Shown here: positions 9,044 to 17,027 of the stretch, in pieces | How positions within the stretch are numbered: the first letter of the stretch is position 1 | Layout: the number at the start of each line of letters is the position of its first letter | Source of the DNA: an uncultured Bacteroidota bacterium | GTDB lineage: Bacteria > Bacteroidota > Bacteroidia > UKL13-3 | Assembly (NCBI GenBank): GCA_903901345.1 | Contig: CAIUQQ010000033.1 | Location: 1-34,206 of the forward strand | Direction of reading: 5' to 3' | Length of the DNA stretch: 34,206 nucleotides | Translations under genes and position numbers: made by a program | Notes under the pieces: model-generated | What the model was told of the DNA's origin: nothing | Databases searched by the model: none | What the model saw: only the letters and a program-made list of their open reading frames with translations

Positions 9044-10639
9044 TTAATAAAGGCTATATATATTAATATTTTTATATGATCCTATTTTTGTTTTTGTAAA
9101 TGGTTTTAAATAATCACGATTATTTAAAACACTTGTATCATTTACAATAATATACTTAGCGCCTTTGTTTTTAAAATATTCAATTCTTTTTTTTCCCTCC
9201 AAATGTCCGTATCCGTAATCTGTAAAACCAACTTGATTCATTAACACCAAACTTATATTTATACTTTGATCAGGTATACTTATAATTCTATCTGTAGGTT
9301 TAATTCCTATACTTCGCAAATAAGGTTCTACTGTTTCACATGATCCCATAGTAGATTGATAATTAAAATGAGACCAATTGTAATACAACCTAGTAACTTG
9401 TTTAAACGTTACATATTCATTCGAAAAAAAATCATTAGAAAAACACTTGGCTCTAGTAAGTGCAGCACCATAATACATGCTATGAATAAATATAAATATA
9501 AGTAAAATATTTACCCATATTGTTTTAAAAATTGACGCATTAACTGACAGTAAAACTAAAAAAAAGGAGATGATTGAAATTGGAATAATTATTACCCAAT
9601 TGCATAAATAATAATCATGTACGTCAAATACTTTATAGAATAAAATAAAAAAAGAAAATATCCCGATTAATATAATTATTTGTGTAATAGCAATAAATCG
9701 ATTATTTTTTTTGAAATAAATAAATGAAAAAATATTTGCAAAAACTACAGAAAACAAAACAATTGGGCTATGAAATTGAAACAAAATATGTCCCAAAAAA
9801 GCATTAAATATTTTTATCTTTTCCGTTGTTGAAGCCTCCCAAAATGGCCAAATTCCAGTCAAAAAAACACCTCCACTATTAGTTGTATTATACCATTTTA
9901 CATATTGAATCCAAGAGTAAATTAATAATAAAGCAATAAAAAATGGAATGATTTGCAAAAATGGTTTTCTAAACAATTTTTGATCTTTTTTAAGTTTTAC
10001 AAAACCAATTAATTCAAGTGCCAATGCACCCATAATAGCGGCAATACTTATTATGGAAGTTACTTTAATTAAGCCAGCTAACAAGAATAAAATAGCAGAA
10101 ATTATTAAATATTTATTTTTTTCTTTTTCATAGAAACAATAAAAAAAATACCATCCACATAATGCAATTGAAAAAGCAGGAACATCTGCCAAAAAGTTGT
10201 TCCCATAATACGTTATAAGTGGCGATGATGAGGTAATTCCAACTACAAAAACTGCTAAAAAAACATTACTAAATATGGATAGAGAAATCCTAAAGAGACT
10301 ATATAAACCTAATATCAATATTAAAAAATTAAGCAATCTGTATATAACAGCGTGTTTACCAAATAAACGCCAAAGTTTTGATACTGAATAGTAAATAATA
10401 GGAAACTCACTTATTGTTTTTCCATTATTACTATACCCAATTTGATGAATAGAAGGCTCTAAAAAAGGTAGATTATTTTCGTAATAATTTGAGGCAATGG
10501 AGTAACAATCTGCTTGCCTCCATTGATGAACAGAATAAGGTTTAAAAAAAGAGATTTCTTCATACCGATTTAAGAAAAAATATGAAAATATAAAGAAAAT
10601 AAATACAATGTTTGGATTATTTTTACAAAATTGAAGCAT
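9044..10639 (-). CDS. Glycosyltransferase family 39-type integral membrane protein
   Basis: A 531-residue protein with about 11-12 hydrophobic helices, in the GT-C fold style of ArnT/PMT enzymes, which move sugars from polyprenyl-phosphate donors to acceptors on the outer face of the inner membrane. Right after the first helix comes HQWRQAD with D44, in the place where these enzymes carry their catalytic acidic residue. SEFPIIYYSVSKLW follows, the pattern of the second conserved loop. The last 130 residues form a soluble domain ending INIYSLY. Donor and acceptor are unknown. It lies 14 nt after the CoA-transferase gene and is the last gene of the minus-strand block. AT content is high even for this window. 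Confidence 0.75.
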   Translation of the reverse strand: MLQFCKNNPNIVFIFFIFSYFFLNRYEEISFFKPYSVHQWRQADCYSIASNYYENNLPFLEPSIHQIGYSNNGKTISEFPIIYYSVSKLWRLFGKHAVIYRLLNFLILILGLYSLFRISLSIFSNVFLAVFVVGITSSSPLITYYGNNFLADVPAFSIALCGWYFFYCFYEKEKNKYLIISAILFLLAGLIKVTSIISIAAIMGALALELIGFVKLKKDQKLFRKPFLQIIPFFIALLLIYSWIQYVKWYNTTNSGGVFLTGIWPFWEASTTEKIKIFNAFLGHILFQFHSPIVLFSVVFANIFSFIYFKKNNRFIAITQIIILIGIFSFFILFYKVFDVHDYYLCNWVIIIPISIISFFLVLLSVNASIFKTIWVNILLIFIFIHSMYYGAALTRAKCFSNDFFSNEYVTFKQVTRLYYNWSHFNYQSTMGSCETVEPYLRSIGIKPTDRIISIPDQSINISLVLMNQVGFTDYGYGHLEGKKRIEYFKNKGAKYIIVNDTSVLNNRDYLKPFTKTKIGSYKNINIYSLY

Positions 10640-10653
10640 CTATTTTAATTATT

Positions 10654-11355
10654 TTATACTCTTTTACTAACTGTAATTTGTTCAATTCTCTTTTCGTAAT
10701 TTTTACCTTTAAAAATTCTGTTTACATAAATTCCTGGTGTATGAATCATATCGGGATCTAATTGGCCAACTGGCACTAGTTCTTCTACTTCAGCTATGGT
10801 AATTTTACCTGCCATAGCCATTAAAGGGTTAAAGTTACGAGAAGTTGCTCTAAATATTAAGTTTCCATGCGTATCGCCTTTCCATGCTTTTACTATGGCA
10901 AAATCTGACTTAAATGCGTGTTCTAACAAATATGTTTTACCGTCAAAATCACGGGTTTCTTTTCCAATGGCTACTTCTGTTCCAATTCCAGCTGGGGTAT
11001 AAATAGCTGGCATTCCATAACCTGCAGCCATGCAACGAGTAGCTAAAGTTCCTTGAGGAATTAATTCTACTTCTAATTCACCACTTAATAACTGACGTTC
11101 AAATTCTGCATTTTCACCTACATAACTTGAAATCATTTTTTTTACTTGATGTGTATTGAGCAATAAACCTATACCAAAGTCATCAACACCAGCGTTATTA
11201 CTTATACAAGTTAAGTTCTTAACGCCTTTATTTACCAATGCTGTAATTGAATTTTCGGGAATGCCACAAAGTCCAAATCCACCTAACATTATTACTGCAC
11301 CGTCTTCTATATCTTTAATTGCTTCAATAGCATTTTCAACTACTTTATGTAACAT
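10654..11355 (-). CDS. scoA: 3-oxoacid CoA-transferase subunit A
   Basis: A 233-residue protein, normal length for the A subunit of succinyl-CoA:3-ketoacid (or acetoacetate) CoA-transferase, which activates ketoacids by moving CoA from succinyl-CoA. The family glycine loop [10 protein letters not shown] is at 25-34, followed by LTCISNNAG and the conserved [18 protein letters not shown] region. The enzyme needs a B subunit, which carries the catalytic Glu. No B-subunit gene is next to it: clpS lies upstream and a glycosyltransferase downstream. The partner must be elsewhere in the genome. Which ketoacid it uses cannot be told from the sequence. Confidence 0.9.
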   Translation of the reverse strand: MLHKVVENAIEAIKDIEDGAVIMLGGFGLCGIPENSITALVNKGVKNLTCISNNAGVDDFGIGLLLNTHQVKKMISSYVGENAEFERQLLSGELEVELIPQGTLATRCMAAGYGMPAIYTPAGIGTEVAIGKETRDFDGKTYLLEHAFKSDFAIVKAWKGDTHGNLIFRATSRNFNPLMAMAGKITIAEVEELVPVGQLDPDMIHTPGIYVNRIFKGKNYEKRIEQITVSKRV

Positions 11356-11448
11356 ATTATTGTTTTATTATTTTAAATTGAAAGATTTCAAAATTCTCTT
11401 TCCCCAACTCACTTCTCTCAGCTCAAATCTCTCAGCTCACATTTTTTA

Positions 11449-11718
11449 TTATTCTACAACAGCTGAAAGTCCTCTGTCGCAAAGAGCTTGGCAAATACTT
11501 TTCAATTTTTCTTCTTCACCATTTTTTACCAACGCTTTTCCTTTATAATGTACTAACATAGCACATTGTTCCGCTTGTAATTCGTCATGTTCACAAATTT
11601 TGCAGAGACACTCAATAACCCAATCAAAAGTATTCACATCATCATTATATAAAACAATTTTATAACCATTGTCTATTAAATCCAATACATCAACTTCTAG
11701 TTCTTTTTCTGTTTGCAT
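11449..11718 (-). CDS. clpS: ATP-dependent Clp protease adaptor ClpS
   Basis: An 89-residue protein containing the whole ClpS core. ClpS recognises N-degron substrates and hands them to ClpA/ClpC for ClpP degradation. The substrate pocket signature YNDDVNTFDWV starts at Y24; N25 and D26 match the N-end-binding Asn/Asp of E. coli ClpS. HYKGK (H57) is the second pocket element, and the protein ends in the typical DRGLSAVVE. The N-terminal extension is short (about 20 residues). It begins 13 nt after plsY. About 93 nt separate its stop from scoA; that gap holds a short imperfect direct repeat (CTCAGCTCA) and nothing else I can name. Confidence 0.95.
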   Translation of the reverse strand: MQTEKELEVDVLDLIDNGYKIVLYNDDVNTFDWVIECLCKICEHDELQAEQCAMLVHYKGKALVKNGEEEKLKSICQALCDRGLSAVVE

Positions 11719-11731
11719 CTATTCTAAATAA

Positions 11732-12355
11732 TTATTGATTTACCTTCTTTTTAAATGATAATTTATTTTCTGTTCCTGTTCTTAGCCTAGTAATATTTGT
11801 CCTGTGAGTATAAACTACTAAAATTGCTATGACACAAAAAAAGCAATTTGCAATCACATTATTGGTATAAAAATAAAAAGAAAGTATAGCAGCAAGACTA
11901 GCAGCACCCATACTTCCAACCGATATATATTTGGTAATAGATACAATGGTAACAAAAACCACAATACAAATTAATGCAATTTGCCAATTTAAAGCTATGC
12001 ACATACCTAACAAAGTTGCAATTCCTTTTCCGCCTTTAAAACCTGCAAATAATGGAAAAACATGCCCTAAAACAGCGGTTACACCTAAAGCCATTTGGAA
12101 ATTAAAATAGTTTTGAGTTTCAAATTCTATTGCAGAAAAATAAATTAAACTTGTAGCTAAATATCCTTTTAACAAGTCAATGAATAACACTATAAAACCT
12201 GCTTTATTTCCTAAAGTACGCAAGGTATTAGTGGCACCAGCATTTCCACTTCCATGCTCGCGAACATCAATTTTATGAAAAGTTTTTCCGTACCAAACTG
12301 CAGTAGGAATAGAACCTAATAAATAGGCCAAAAGGATTAAAATAGCTAATGTCAT
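11732..12355 (-). CDS. plsY: Acyl-phosphate:glycerol-3-phosphate acyltransferase PlsY
   Basis: A 207-residue inner-membrane enzyme that acylates glycerol-3-phosphate from acyl-phosphate, the first step of phospholipid synthesis. All three family motifs are readable: GSIPTA (14-19), GSGNAGATN (35-43) followed by DLLKG (60-64), and FKGGKGIAT (106-114), with H98 just before the third. Hydrophobic segments match the expected five or so helices. The C-terminal tail is short and basic. It is followed closely by clpS. Confidence 0.95.
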   Translation of the reverse strand: MTLAILILLAYLLGSIPTAVWYGKTFHKIDVREHGSGNAGATNTLRTLGNKAGFIVLFIDLLKGYLATSLIYFSAIEFETQNYFNFQMALGVTAVLGHVFPLFAGFKGGKGIATLLGMCIALNWQIALICIVVFVTIVSITKYISVGSMGAASLAAILSFYFYTNNVIANCFFCVIAILVVYTHRTNITRLRTGTENKLSFKKKVNQ

Positions 12356-12412
12356 TTTTTTAAATTCAAATTCAAGATTACAAAATTTATAGTTTATAAA
12401 AAAGTATTTGTG

Positions 12413-13438
12413 TTAATCCATTTCAGAAATACTTCGCATTATATCTCTTTTTATGCGGTGCAATACCTTAGCTTCATGAATAAAATTGTCAGCTAAAATC
12501 TCCATTTCTTCCTTTATTTGTCTAGGAGAACGGTGATTATTGATGGCCAGTTTTTTGGTTTTTTTCTTTAAATCTTTATCCGAAACCAATGCAGTTTCTT
12601 TAATTGCATTTTCAATACAAATAATCCTTAAACCTTCATCTTTTAAATTGCCACTTTCGGCAATTAGCCAACTTAAAGAATAAAAATTAGCTGATTGAAC
12701 ATTTATTGGCGATTGTTTATTTAACAAGGGAGGCATTTTGTTAAATGGATTTGTAACAATATCTTTCGTTAAATAAATATCCATTTTAGCATGGGAGTTT
12801 TCAATTATTTTAAGCTGCACTAAACCATTAAGAGCTTGTGCATAAATACTTATCCAACGTAATTGCCTTCTAAATTCGTGCAAGCCATGTTCCAAATCGT
12901 TAAAATTTAAAATACCCGCATCATATTTATCCTCTATTTCTTCAATTTGAACAATGATACTTTTACCAATTTCAATTTTTTCTTTTTTAGAATTCAACCA
13001 ATCTGCAGTTTCTAATTCCTCTTTTATAATTGCTAATATTGAATTGTTTTCATTTAACCAACCATCATTTAAAAGTATGCTTTCAAGAATTGATAATTCG
13101 TGTTTATAATGTTGGGTTAGGTTATTTATTAATACTTCCGGAAAGTTTTTTTGGACTGAAAATTCCTTAATAAATGCATTAAAATAATCAATTTTCCCTA
13201 ATTGATCTTCCAATGATTTGAACATTAAACGCATTCTTTCAAATCGTTTTTTATTATGAATTTGTTTGTAAATTCTGGCTAATGCTTCTAAATAAAAAAG
13301 CACTTGCCTAGCATTTGAATGAAATATTACTTCTGCTGGTACTTTTGATTCTGCTGCTTTTTGCAAAATATTCTCTAATATTTCTATTTGTATATTAAAT
13401 CTATTTAGACCATCAAATGAATTGCTTTTATTTTTCAT
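12413..13438 (-). CDS. Helical protein with CHAD-like His/Arg repeats, function unknown
   Basis: A 341-residue soluble, almost wholly alpha-helical and charged protein with no signal peptide or membrane segment. Two stretches resemble the paired helices of CHAD domains, which use conserved His/Arg/Lys to bind polyphosphate: FHSNARQVLFYLEALARI near residue 40, and HGLHEFRRQLRWISIYAQAL near 185. Between them is LGKIDYFNAF, at the place where CHAD proteins have a short acidic turn. The similarity is weak and by eye only; a plain helical bundle of another family is equally possible. It lies 12 nt downstream of the lipoprotein gene and 57 nt upstream of plsY. Confidence 0.45.
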   Translation of the reverse strand: MKNKSNSFDGLNRFNIQIEILENILQKAAESKVPAEVIFHSNARQVLFYLEALARIYKQIHNKKRFERMRLMFKSLEDQLGKIDYFNAFIKEFSVQKNFPEVLINNLTQHYKHELSILESILLNDGWLNENNSILAIIKEELETADWLNSKKEKIEIGKSIIVQIEEIEDKYDAGILNFNDLEHGLHEFRRQLRWISIYAQALNGLVQLKIIENSHAKMDIYLTKDIVTNPFNKMPPLLNKQSPINVQSANFYSLSWLIAESGNLKDEGLRIICIENAIKETALVSDKDLKKKTKKLAINNHRSPRQIKEEMEILADNFIHEAKVLHRIKRDIMRSISEMD

Positions 13439-13450
13439 AATCTTGTTAAT

Positions 13451-13858
13451 TTATTGTTCTTTATAACTTGGTTCGGCATTTTTCAAATTGCCAAATTGCC
13501 ACTTATTATTTACTTTTTTTAAAACATAAACATCAACTGCTTTTTCACTCAAATAGGTGTTATCAGATTGAATATTTAAAACAAAAACACCAGCCATTGT
13601 AAAAACTTCTGCTTTTTGGAAGTCAGCTGTTATAAAAACTCCTGCCGAAAAAGTTTGTTGTTTATTGGTTAATTGAATTGGCAATTCAAAAGTTTTGACA
13701 CATTCATTTTTTAATTTGCTCCATTGGTATCCAGCTGAAGCTTTGCATCCATTTGCGTCTGTGTCATTACCAACAATACTAACTAAATGAGTAGTTTTAT
13801 TGCAACTGAAAATTAAAATAAATGTTGATATAAAAATTGTTATGGCTATTTTTTTCAT
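13451..13858 (-). CDS. Small lipoprotein with a conserved GCKxSAGYxWS motif
   Basis: I start this gene at the ATG at 13858. That gives a clean lipoprotein signal (MKKIAITIFISTFILIFS, Cys at 19) and avoids overlap with the upstream protease gene. An earlier ATG at 13876 would add six residues. The mature part is about 117 residues. It opens with a Cys-containing module, DTDANGCKASAGYQWS and then ECVKTFE, whose two Cys could pair. A beta-rich stretch (SAGVFITADFQKAEVFT, VDVYVLKKVNNKWQFG) follows. From memory, similar Asp/Gly-Cys-SAGY-W modules occur in small secreted bacterial proteins of unknown role. It ends 12 nt before the CHAD-like gene. Confidence 0.65.
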   Translation of the reverse strand: MKKIAITIFISTFILIFSCNKTTHLVSIVGNDTDANGCKASAGYQWSKLKNECVKTFELPIQLTNKQQTFSAGVFITADFQKAEVFTMAGVFVLNIQSDNTYLSEKAVDVYVLKKVNNKWQFGNLKNAEPSYKEQ

Positions 13859-13862
13859 TATT

Positions 13863-14879
13863 TTATTGATTGTCAAAATGATATTGAAGTCTTTCTTTTA
13901 CTATACTTAATGGCGATGCAATGGCATTTACATATTGATAATTTCCATCTCTATTATTATTGATTGAAAGTTGAATTGGACTTGCTTCACTTTGAATGGC
14001 ATTTACTTTAAATTGTTCACTTATTTTATCATAAAAAACATAGGGCGCACCTGATGATCCAAAGCGAAAATAACCTTTAATTAAATACCTCAAACCTTCA
14101 AAAACAAAGTTCCCTCCTACGCTATCACCAAACGTTCCGTGATGGTCGAGAAATCCTTCCATTTGAGCTTTATTCAAAAGCCTACCTAAGAAACCACCTG
14201 GTGAACTTTGCAAGCAAAAAAGATTTAATTCGTTATCATTTAAAACAGAAAAATCATATGGAATGCTTGGTAATTTATTGACAATATTTTGAGAAGTATT
14301 TATTATTTTATACAATGCAATATCAGCGCTGTAAAATCCTTCCACCAATTCAAGTTCAATTAAATAAGTATGTCTATTGATACTCGGTTCATGAAAATAA
14401 GTACTGGTATCAAATTGCTCGGTTAAAGTTTCATCATTGTAAAATTTGTTTTCTTTGAATTGAACAATTAAATGAGGTGTACAAATATTCTTTTCTGCCA
14501 ATGTAACCCAACGCGTATCAAAGTTTATTTGCTTTAAAATTTCAATAATTGTTTGAACATTTTGCTGGTTTACATTCATCAAATAACGTTTATTAGTAAA
14601 TGAATCTAATACATAAAATTGCTCGAAAATTTGAAGTTGCGAAGGATTTAAAAACGGTAAAATATCTTTCGTATAAATTTCATTGTCTATTGATTTAAAA
14701 AACTGTGCTTCTGTTTTTAAATTATGAGCCACAGAAAGAACAAATCCATTACCAATATGAAACGCACAAATGTTGTTATCAAACTGTTTTCTATCAGGTT
14801 CGTTCACATTGTAAATCCACATTATTCTGAATAATGGCGATGTTTGTTCATTTATTAAATCTAATTTTTTATTCAGCAT
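13863..14879 (-). CDS. Divergent trypsin-like serine protease without signal peptide
   Basis: A 338-residue protein whose sequence order fits a chymotrypsin-fold protease. GNGFVLSVAHNL gives H52, SADIALYKI gives D186, and FGSSGAPYVF gives S276 in a G-x-S-G-x-P context. About 60 residues between H52 and D186 look like an insertion relative to compact proteases. No signal peptide or membrane helix is visible at the N-terminus (MLNKKLDLINEQ), so the enzyme is either cytoplasmic or exported by another route. The target is unknown. It is the first gene of the minus-strand block, divergent from the K+-channel-like gene, with a 184-nt AT-rich spacer that must hold both promoters. The fold is inferred from the three motifs only. 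Confidence 0.6.
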   Translation of the reverse strand: MLNKKLDLINEQTSPLFRIMWIYNVNEPDRKQFDNNICAFHIGNGFVLSVAHNLKTEAQFFKSIDNEIYTKDILPFLNPSQLQIFEQFYVLDSFTNKRYLMNVNQQNVQTIIEILKQINFDTRWVTLAEKNICTPHLIVQFKENKFYNDETLTEQFDTSTYFHEPSINRHTYLIELELVEGFYSADIALYKIINTSQNIVNKLPSIPYDFSVLNDNELNLFCLQSSPGGFLGRLLNKAQMEGFLDHHGTFGDSVGGNFVFEGLRYLIKGYFRFGSSGAPYVFYDKISEQFKVNAIQSEASPIQLSINNNRDGNYQYVNAIASPLSIVKERLQYHFDNQ

Positions 14880-15063
14880 TTTAGGTTAACTAATATTGAT
14901 GGTAAATATAATAAATTAAATTAAAAAAAAAGCCATAAAAATTGAAATTTTTAAAGGTATTTATGCCATTTATTATCAATGATTTTTGGTAGATATATTA
15001 TGAAAAATTTATGAAAAATAACATTTAACTTTACGCTGTTTTTTTCTTTAATCCTTTCTAATT

Positions 15064-15774
15064 ATGAAACGCACCATTCAAAAATTATTATTAGGTAGTA
15101 ATGCTAAAAATTTAAAGCCATTGGTTAGCCCAATTCAAAAAAACATTCGTAACATTTCATCTATTTGGCACAATCATCACCAAGACGATAGTGGAATTGA
15201 AAAAATTATTCGATTATTTTTAGCATCATCGCAATTACTTTTTCCTGGCATTTACCTAAAAAATTTTGCAAGCAAAAAAGGAATTGAATATCAAGACTTG
15301 GCATTGGATTTTTATGTAACCATTAAAGTGTTTTTCCCAATCATTATACTGGTGAACAATTGGCAATATTACCCTTGGACAATTGTTGTTTTGGTTTATT
15401 TATTATTGGAAACCATCTTGTACATTCCTACCTTAATATTTGCTTCCGACTTATTTTCAAGGCCACGTTCGTATAAAAGATCCATGCTTTTATTGTTCTT
15501 TAATTACCTCGAAATTGTATTTGCATATGCCGTTATTTATGCAATCGGAAATTATTTAAATCAACCTTTTTCTCATTGGTTCGATGCTGTTTATTTTAGC
15601 ATCATTACCTCATCATCTATTGGTTATGGCGACTTTTTCCCAACTACCACTTTTGGCCGATTTTTAGTAAGCACACAAGCATTATTGTTCTTGTTTTTTG
15701 TGGTTTTATTCTTGAATTTTTTCTCTGCCAAAATAAAATCAAAAGGATATTTTGACCATGAAAATATGGAGTAG
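15064..15774 (+). CDS. Potassium channel family membrane protein
   Basis: A 236-residue protein with a cytoplasmic N-terminus of about 50 residues, hydrophobic segments near 84-98, 105-127 and 140-160, then a pore loop and a final helix (200-222). The selectivity filter reads SSSIGYGDFFP, with G187-Y188-G189-D190, a variant of the TVGYGD consensus with Ile for Val. This predicts K+ selectivity. There is no RCK/TrkA-N domain or voltage sensor with spaced arginines, so gating is unclear. It diverges from the protease gene and precedes arsR by 73 nt; no functional link to arsenic is implied. Confidence 0.8.
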   Translation: MKRTIQKLLLGSNAKNLKPLVSPIQKNIRNISSIWHNHHQDDSGIEKIIRLFLASSQLLFPGIYLKNFASKKGIEYQDLALDFYVTIKVFFPIIILVNNWQYYPWTIVVLVYLLLETILYIPTLIFASDLFSRPRSYKRSMLLLFFNYLEIVFAYAVIYAIGNYLNQPFSHWFDAVYFSIITSSSIGYGDFFPTTTFGRFLVSTQALLFLFFVVLFLNFFSAKIKSKGYFDHENME

Positions 15775-15800
15775 CGTTACAAAATATTCAATTAATAAAC

Positions 15801-15836
15801 TTGTACAAACAAATATTTATCGTAATATTGCAATAT
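15801..15836 (+). promoter_or_regulatory. Probable arsR promoter with overlapping palindromic operator
   Basis: A TTG at 15801-15803 and TAATATTG at 15823-15830 are 19 nt apart. They fit the Bacteroidota promoter pattern (TTTG about 19-21 nt before TAnnTTTG) with one mismatch in the second box. A perfect 12-bp palindrome, ATATTGCAATAT (15825-15836), covers the second box and ends 11 nt before the arsR ATG. ArsR repressors bind short palindromes over their own promoters and release on arsenite, so this is the natural operator candidate. Confidence 0.5.
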
Positions 15837-15847
15837 AAAAATATAGA

Positions 15848-16180
15848 ATGGGAGCAAGTAAAACAGATCATTTTACCGAAAAACAAAATCAATTAGCAGC
15901 CATTGCAAAAGCCTTAGGCCATCCAGCTCGCGTTGCAATTATTGAGTATTTACTTTCGGTCGATTCATGCATTTGTGGCGATATTGTAAATGTACTGCCA
16001 TTGGCGCAGCCTACAGTTTCGCAGCATTTAAAAGAGTTGAAAAACGCTGGAATTATTAAAGGAAGTATTGAAGGAAACGCCATTTGTTATTGTATTAACG
16101 AAGAAACATTGAGCATTTTACAAGCATTTTTTTCGCATATAAATAATCATTTACAAATAAAAAAATCAAATTGTTGTTAA
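15848..16180 (+). CDS. arsR: ArsR-family arsenite-responsive repressor
   Basis: A 110-residue winged-helix repressor. The N-terminal ALGHPARVAIIEYLL is the family hallmark. The metal-sensing motif in the third helix is CICGDIV (C41, C43), equivalent to CVC in E. coli ArsR. The recognition helix is QPTVSQHLKELKNAGII. Further cysteines (C80, C82 and a terminal C109-C110) could extend the As(III) site. It heads the arsenic operon and should repress it until arsenite binds. A promoter and palindrome lie directly upstream. Confidence 0.9.
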   Translation: MGASKTDHFTEKQNQLAAIAKALGHPARVAIIEYLLSVDSCICGDIVNVLPLAQPTVSQHLKELKNAGIIKGSIEGNAICYCINEETLSILQAFFSHINNHLQIKKSNCC

Positions 16181-16184
16181 AAAG

Positions 16185-16327
16185 TGTCTGTAATAAAACT
16201 CAAATTTCTTCGTTATGCTCGGTATAAAATTGGTCATTTGCGATACTTCGGCTCCGCTCAGTACAAGCTGCAAACTCCCATTTTTCTCCCTTCACTAGCC
16301 TCGAACTTCAAGTTTTCTTATCAGACA
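16185..16327 (+). repeat. MITE/REP-like non-coding element with terminal inverted repeats
   Basis: About 143 bp between arsR and the DUF6428-type gene, bounded by imperfect inverted ends: TGTCTGTAATAAAACT at the left and AGTTTTCTTATCAGACA at the right (one gap and one mismatch, with further matches inward). It has no open frame and is richer in G+C than its surroundings. It contains CTTCGGCTCCGCTCAGTACA, whose CTCCGCTC core resembles interspersed intergenic repeats common in Bacteroidota. The strand is arbitrary. No clear target-site duplication is seen. Confidence 0.5.
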
Positions 16328-16356
16328 TTTCACATTCAAAAACCAAATAAATTATT

Positions 16357-16827
16357 ATGAAATTATCAGAAGTAAAACAAGCATTATTAACTTTAGAAAC
16401 GGTTAGTTTTTTATTGCCAAATGGCAATAAAGTGCCATTACATTTTCATGTAACTGAAGTAGGTGAAATCACCAAAAACTTTATTGATTGTGGTGGCGTT
16501 GTAAGAAAAGAAAAAGTAGTAAATTTTCAACTGTGGGAATCCAATGATTTTGACCACAGACTAGCGCCACAAAAACTATTGGACATTATACAACTTTCAG
16601 AAAAAGTTTTAGGAATAGAAAACAAAGATGTGGAAGTAGAATATCAAGCAGAAACCATTGGTAAATTTGACTTAAACTTTAATGGAAAAGATTTTGTTTT
16701 GGTCAATAAACAAACCGATTGTTTGGCTAAAGATAATTGTGGAATTCCAAGTGAAAAATTGAAAGTAAAATTAGCTGAATTAGTTCCTGAACAGAACTGC
16801 TGCACACCAGGTGGAGGTTGTTGTTAA
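16357..16827 (+). CDS. DUF6428-type protein of arsenic operons, Cys-rich C-terminus
   Basis: A 156-residue soluble protein. Proteins of this type sit in Bacteroidota ars operons; they have a compact alpha/beta body and a tail with clustered cysteines. Here the body has LHFHVTEVGEITKNFIDCGG (His and Cys that could bind metal) and later DNCGIPSEKLKVKLAELVP. The tail is NCCTPGGGCC, four Cys in ten residues, well suited to trivalent arsenic. A role in binding arsenite or supporting efflux is likely from context but not shown. Family naming is from memory. The ATG at 16357 follows the repeat element by 29 nt. Confidence 0.75.
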   Translation: MKLSEVKQALLTLETVSFLLPNGNKVPLHFHVTEVGEITKNFIDCGGVVRKEKVVNFQLWESNDFDHRLAPQKLLDIIQLSEKVLGIENKDVEVEYQAETIGKFDLNFNGKDFVLVNKQTDCLAKDNCGIPSEKLKVKLAELVPEQNCCTPGGGCC

Positions 16828-16882
16828 GTAATTAAAATAGGTCAGTACAAGCGAATTAGTTTCTAGGTTTTAACGTTGTTTT

Positions 16883-16943
16883 CAGTCATGTCGAGCGGAG
16901 TCGAGACATCTTTAACTGTTCTCGACTACGCTCGAACTGACTG
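16883..16943 (+). repeat. REP-like hairpin between the DUF6428-type gene and acr3
   Basis: Two 23-nt arms (16883-16905 and 16921-16943) pair at 20 of 23 positions around a 15-nt loop. The arms carry GTCGAGCGGAGTCGAG and its complement-like partner, a sequence type widespread between Bacteroidota genes. It lies about 55 nt after the stop at 16827 and could form a stable RNA hairpin within the operon. It lacks a T-run, so it is not a classical terminator. Confidence 0.65.
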
Positions 16944-16997
16944 TATGAAAGCGAACTGACTACTTAATAACGAACTGCCATTTAATTGTGAACCGAC
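16933..16997 (+). repeat. Degenerate 19-nt-period direct repeats (CGAACTGAC)
   Basis: The 9-mer CGAACTGAC or a close variant recurs with its G at 16934, 16953, 16972 and 16990, that is at spacings of 19, 19 and 18 nt. The first copy lies in the right arm of the preceding hairpin. The last copies are degraded (CGAACTGCC, TGAACCGAC). They end 30 nt before the acr3 start. They look like the worn tail of the same intergenic repeat; regulation is possible but not indicated. Confidence 0.5.
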
Positions 16998-17027
16998 TAT
17001 AATAAAAACCAAAACATTTCATAAACA

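Noticed and set aside
11156-11548. A 130-residue plus-strand frame across the scoA–clpS gap
   Set aside because: It runs antisense to two well-identified genes and shows no motif or start signal of its own.
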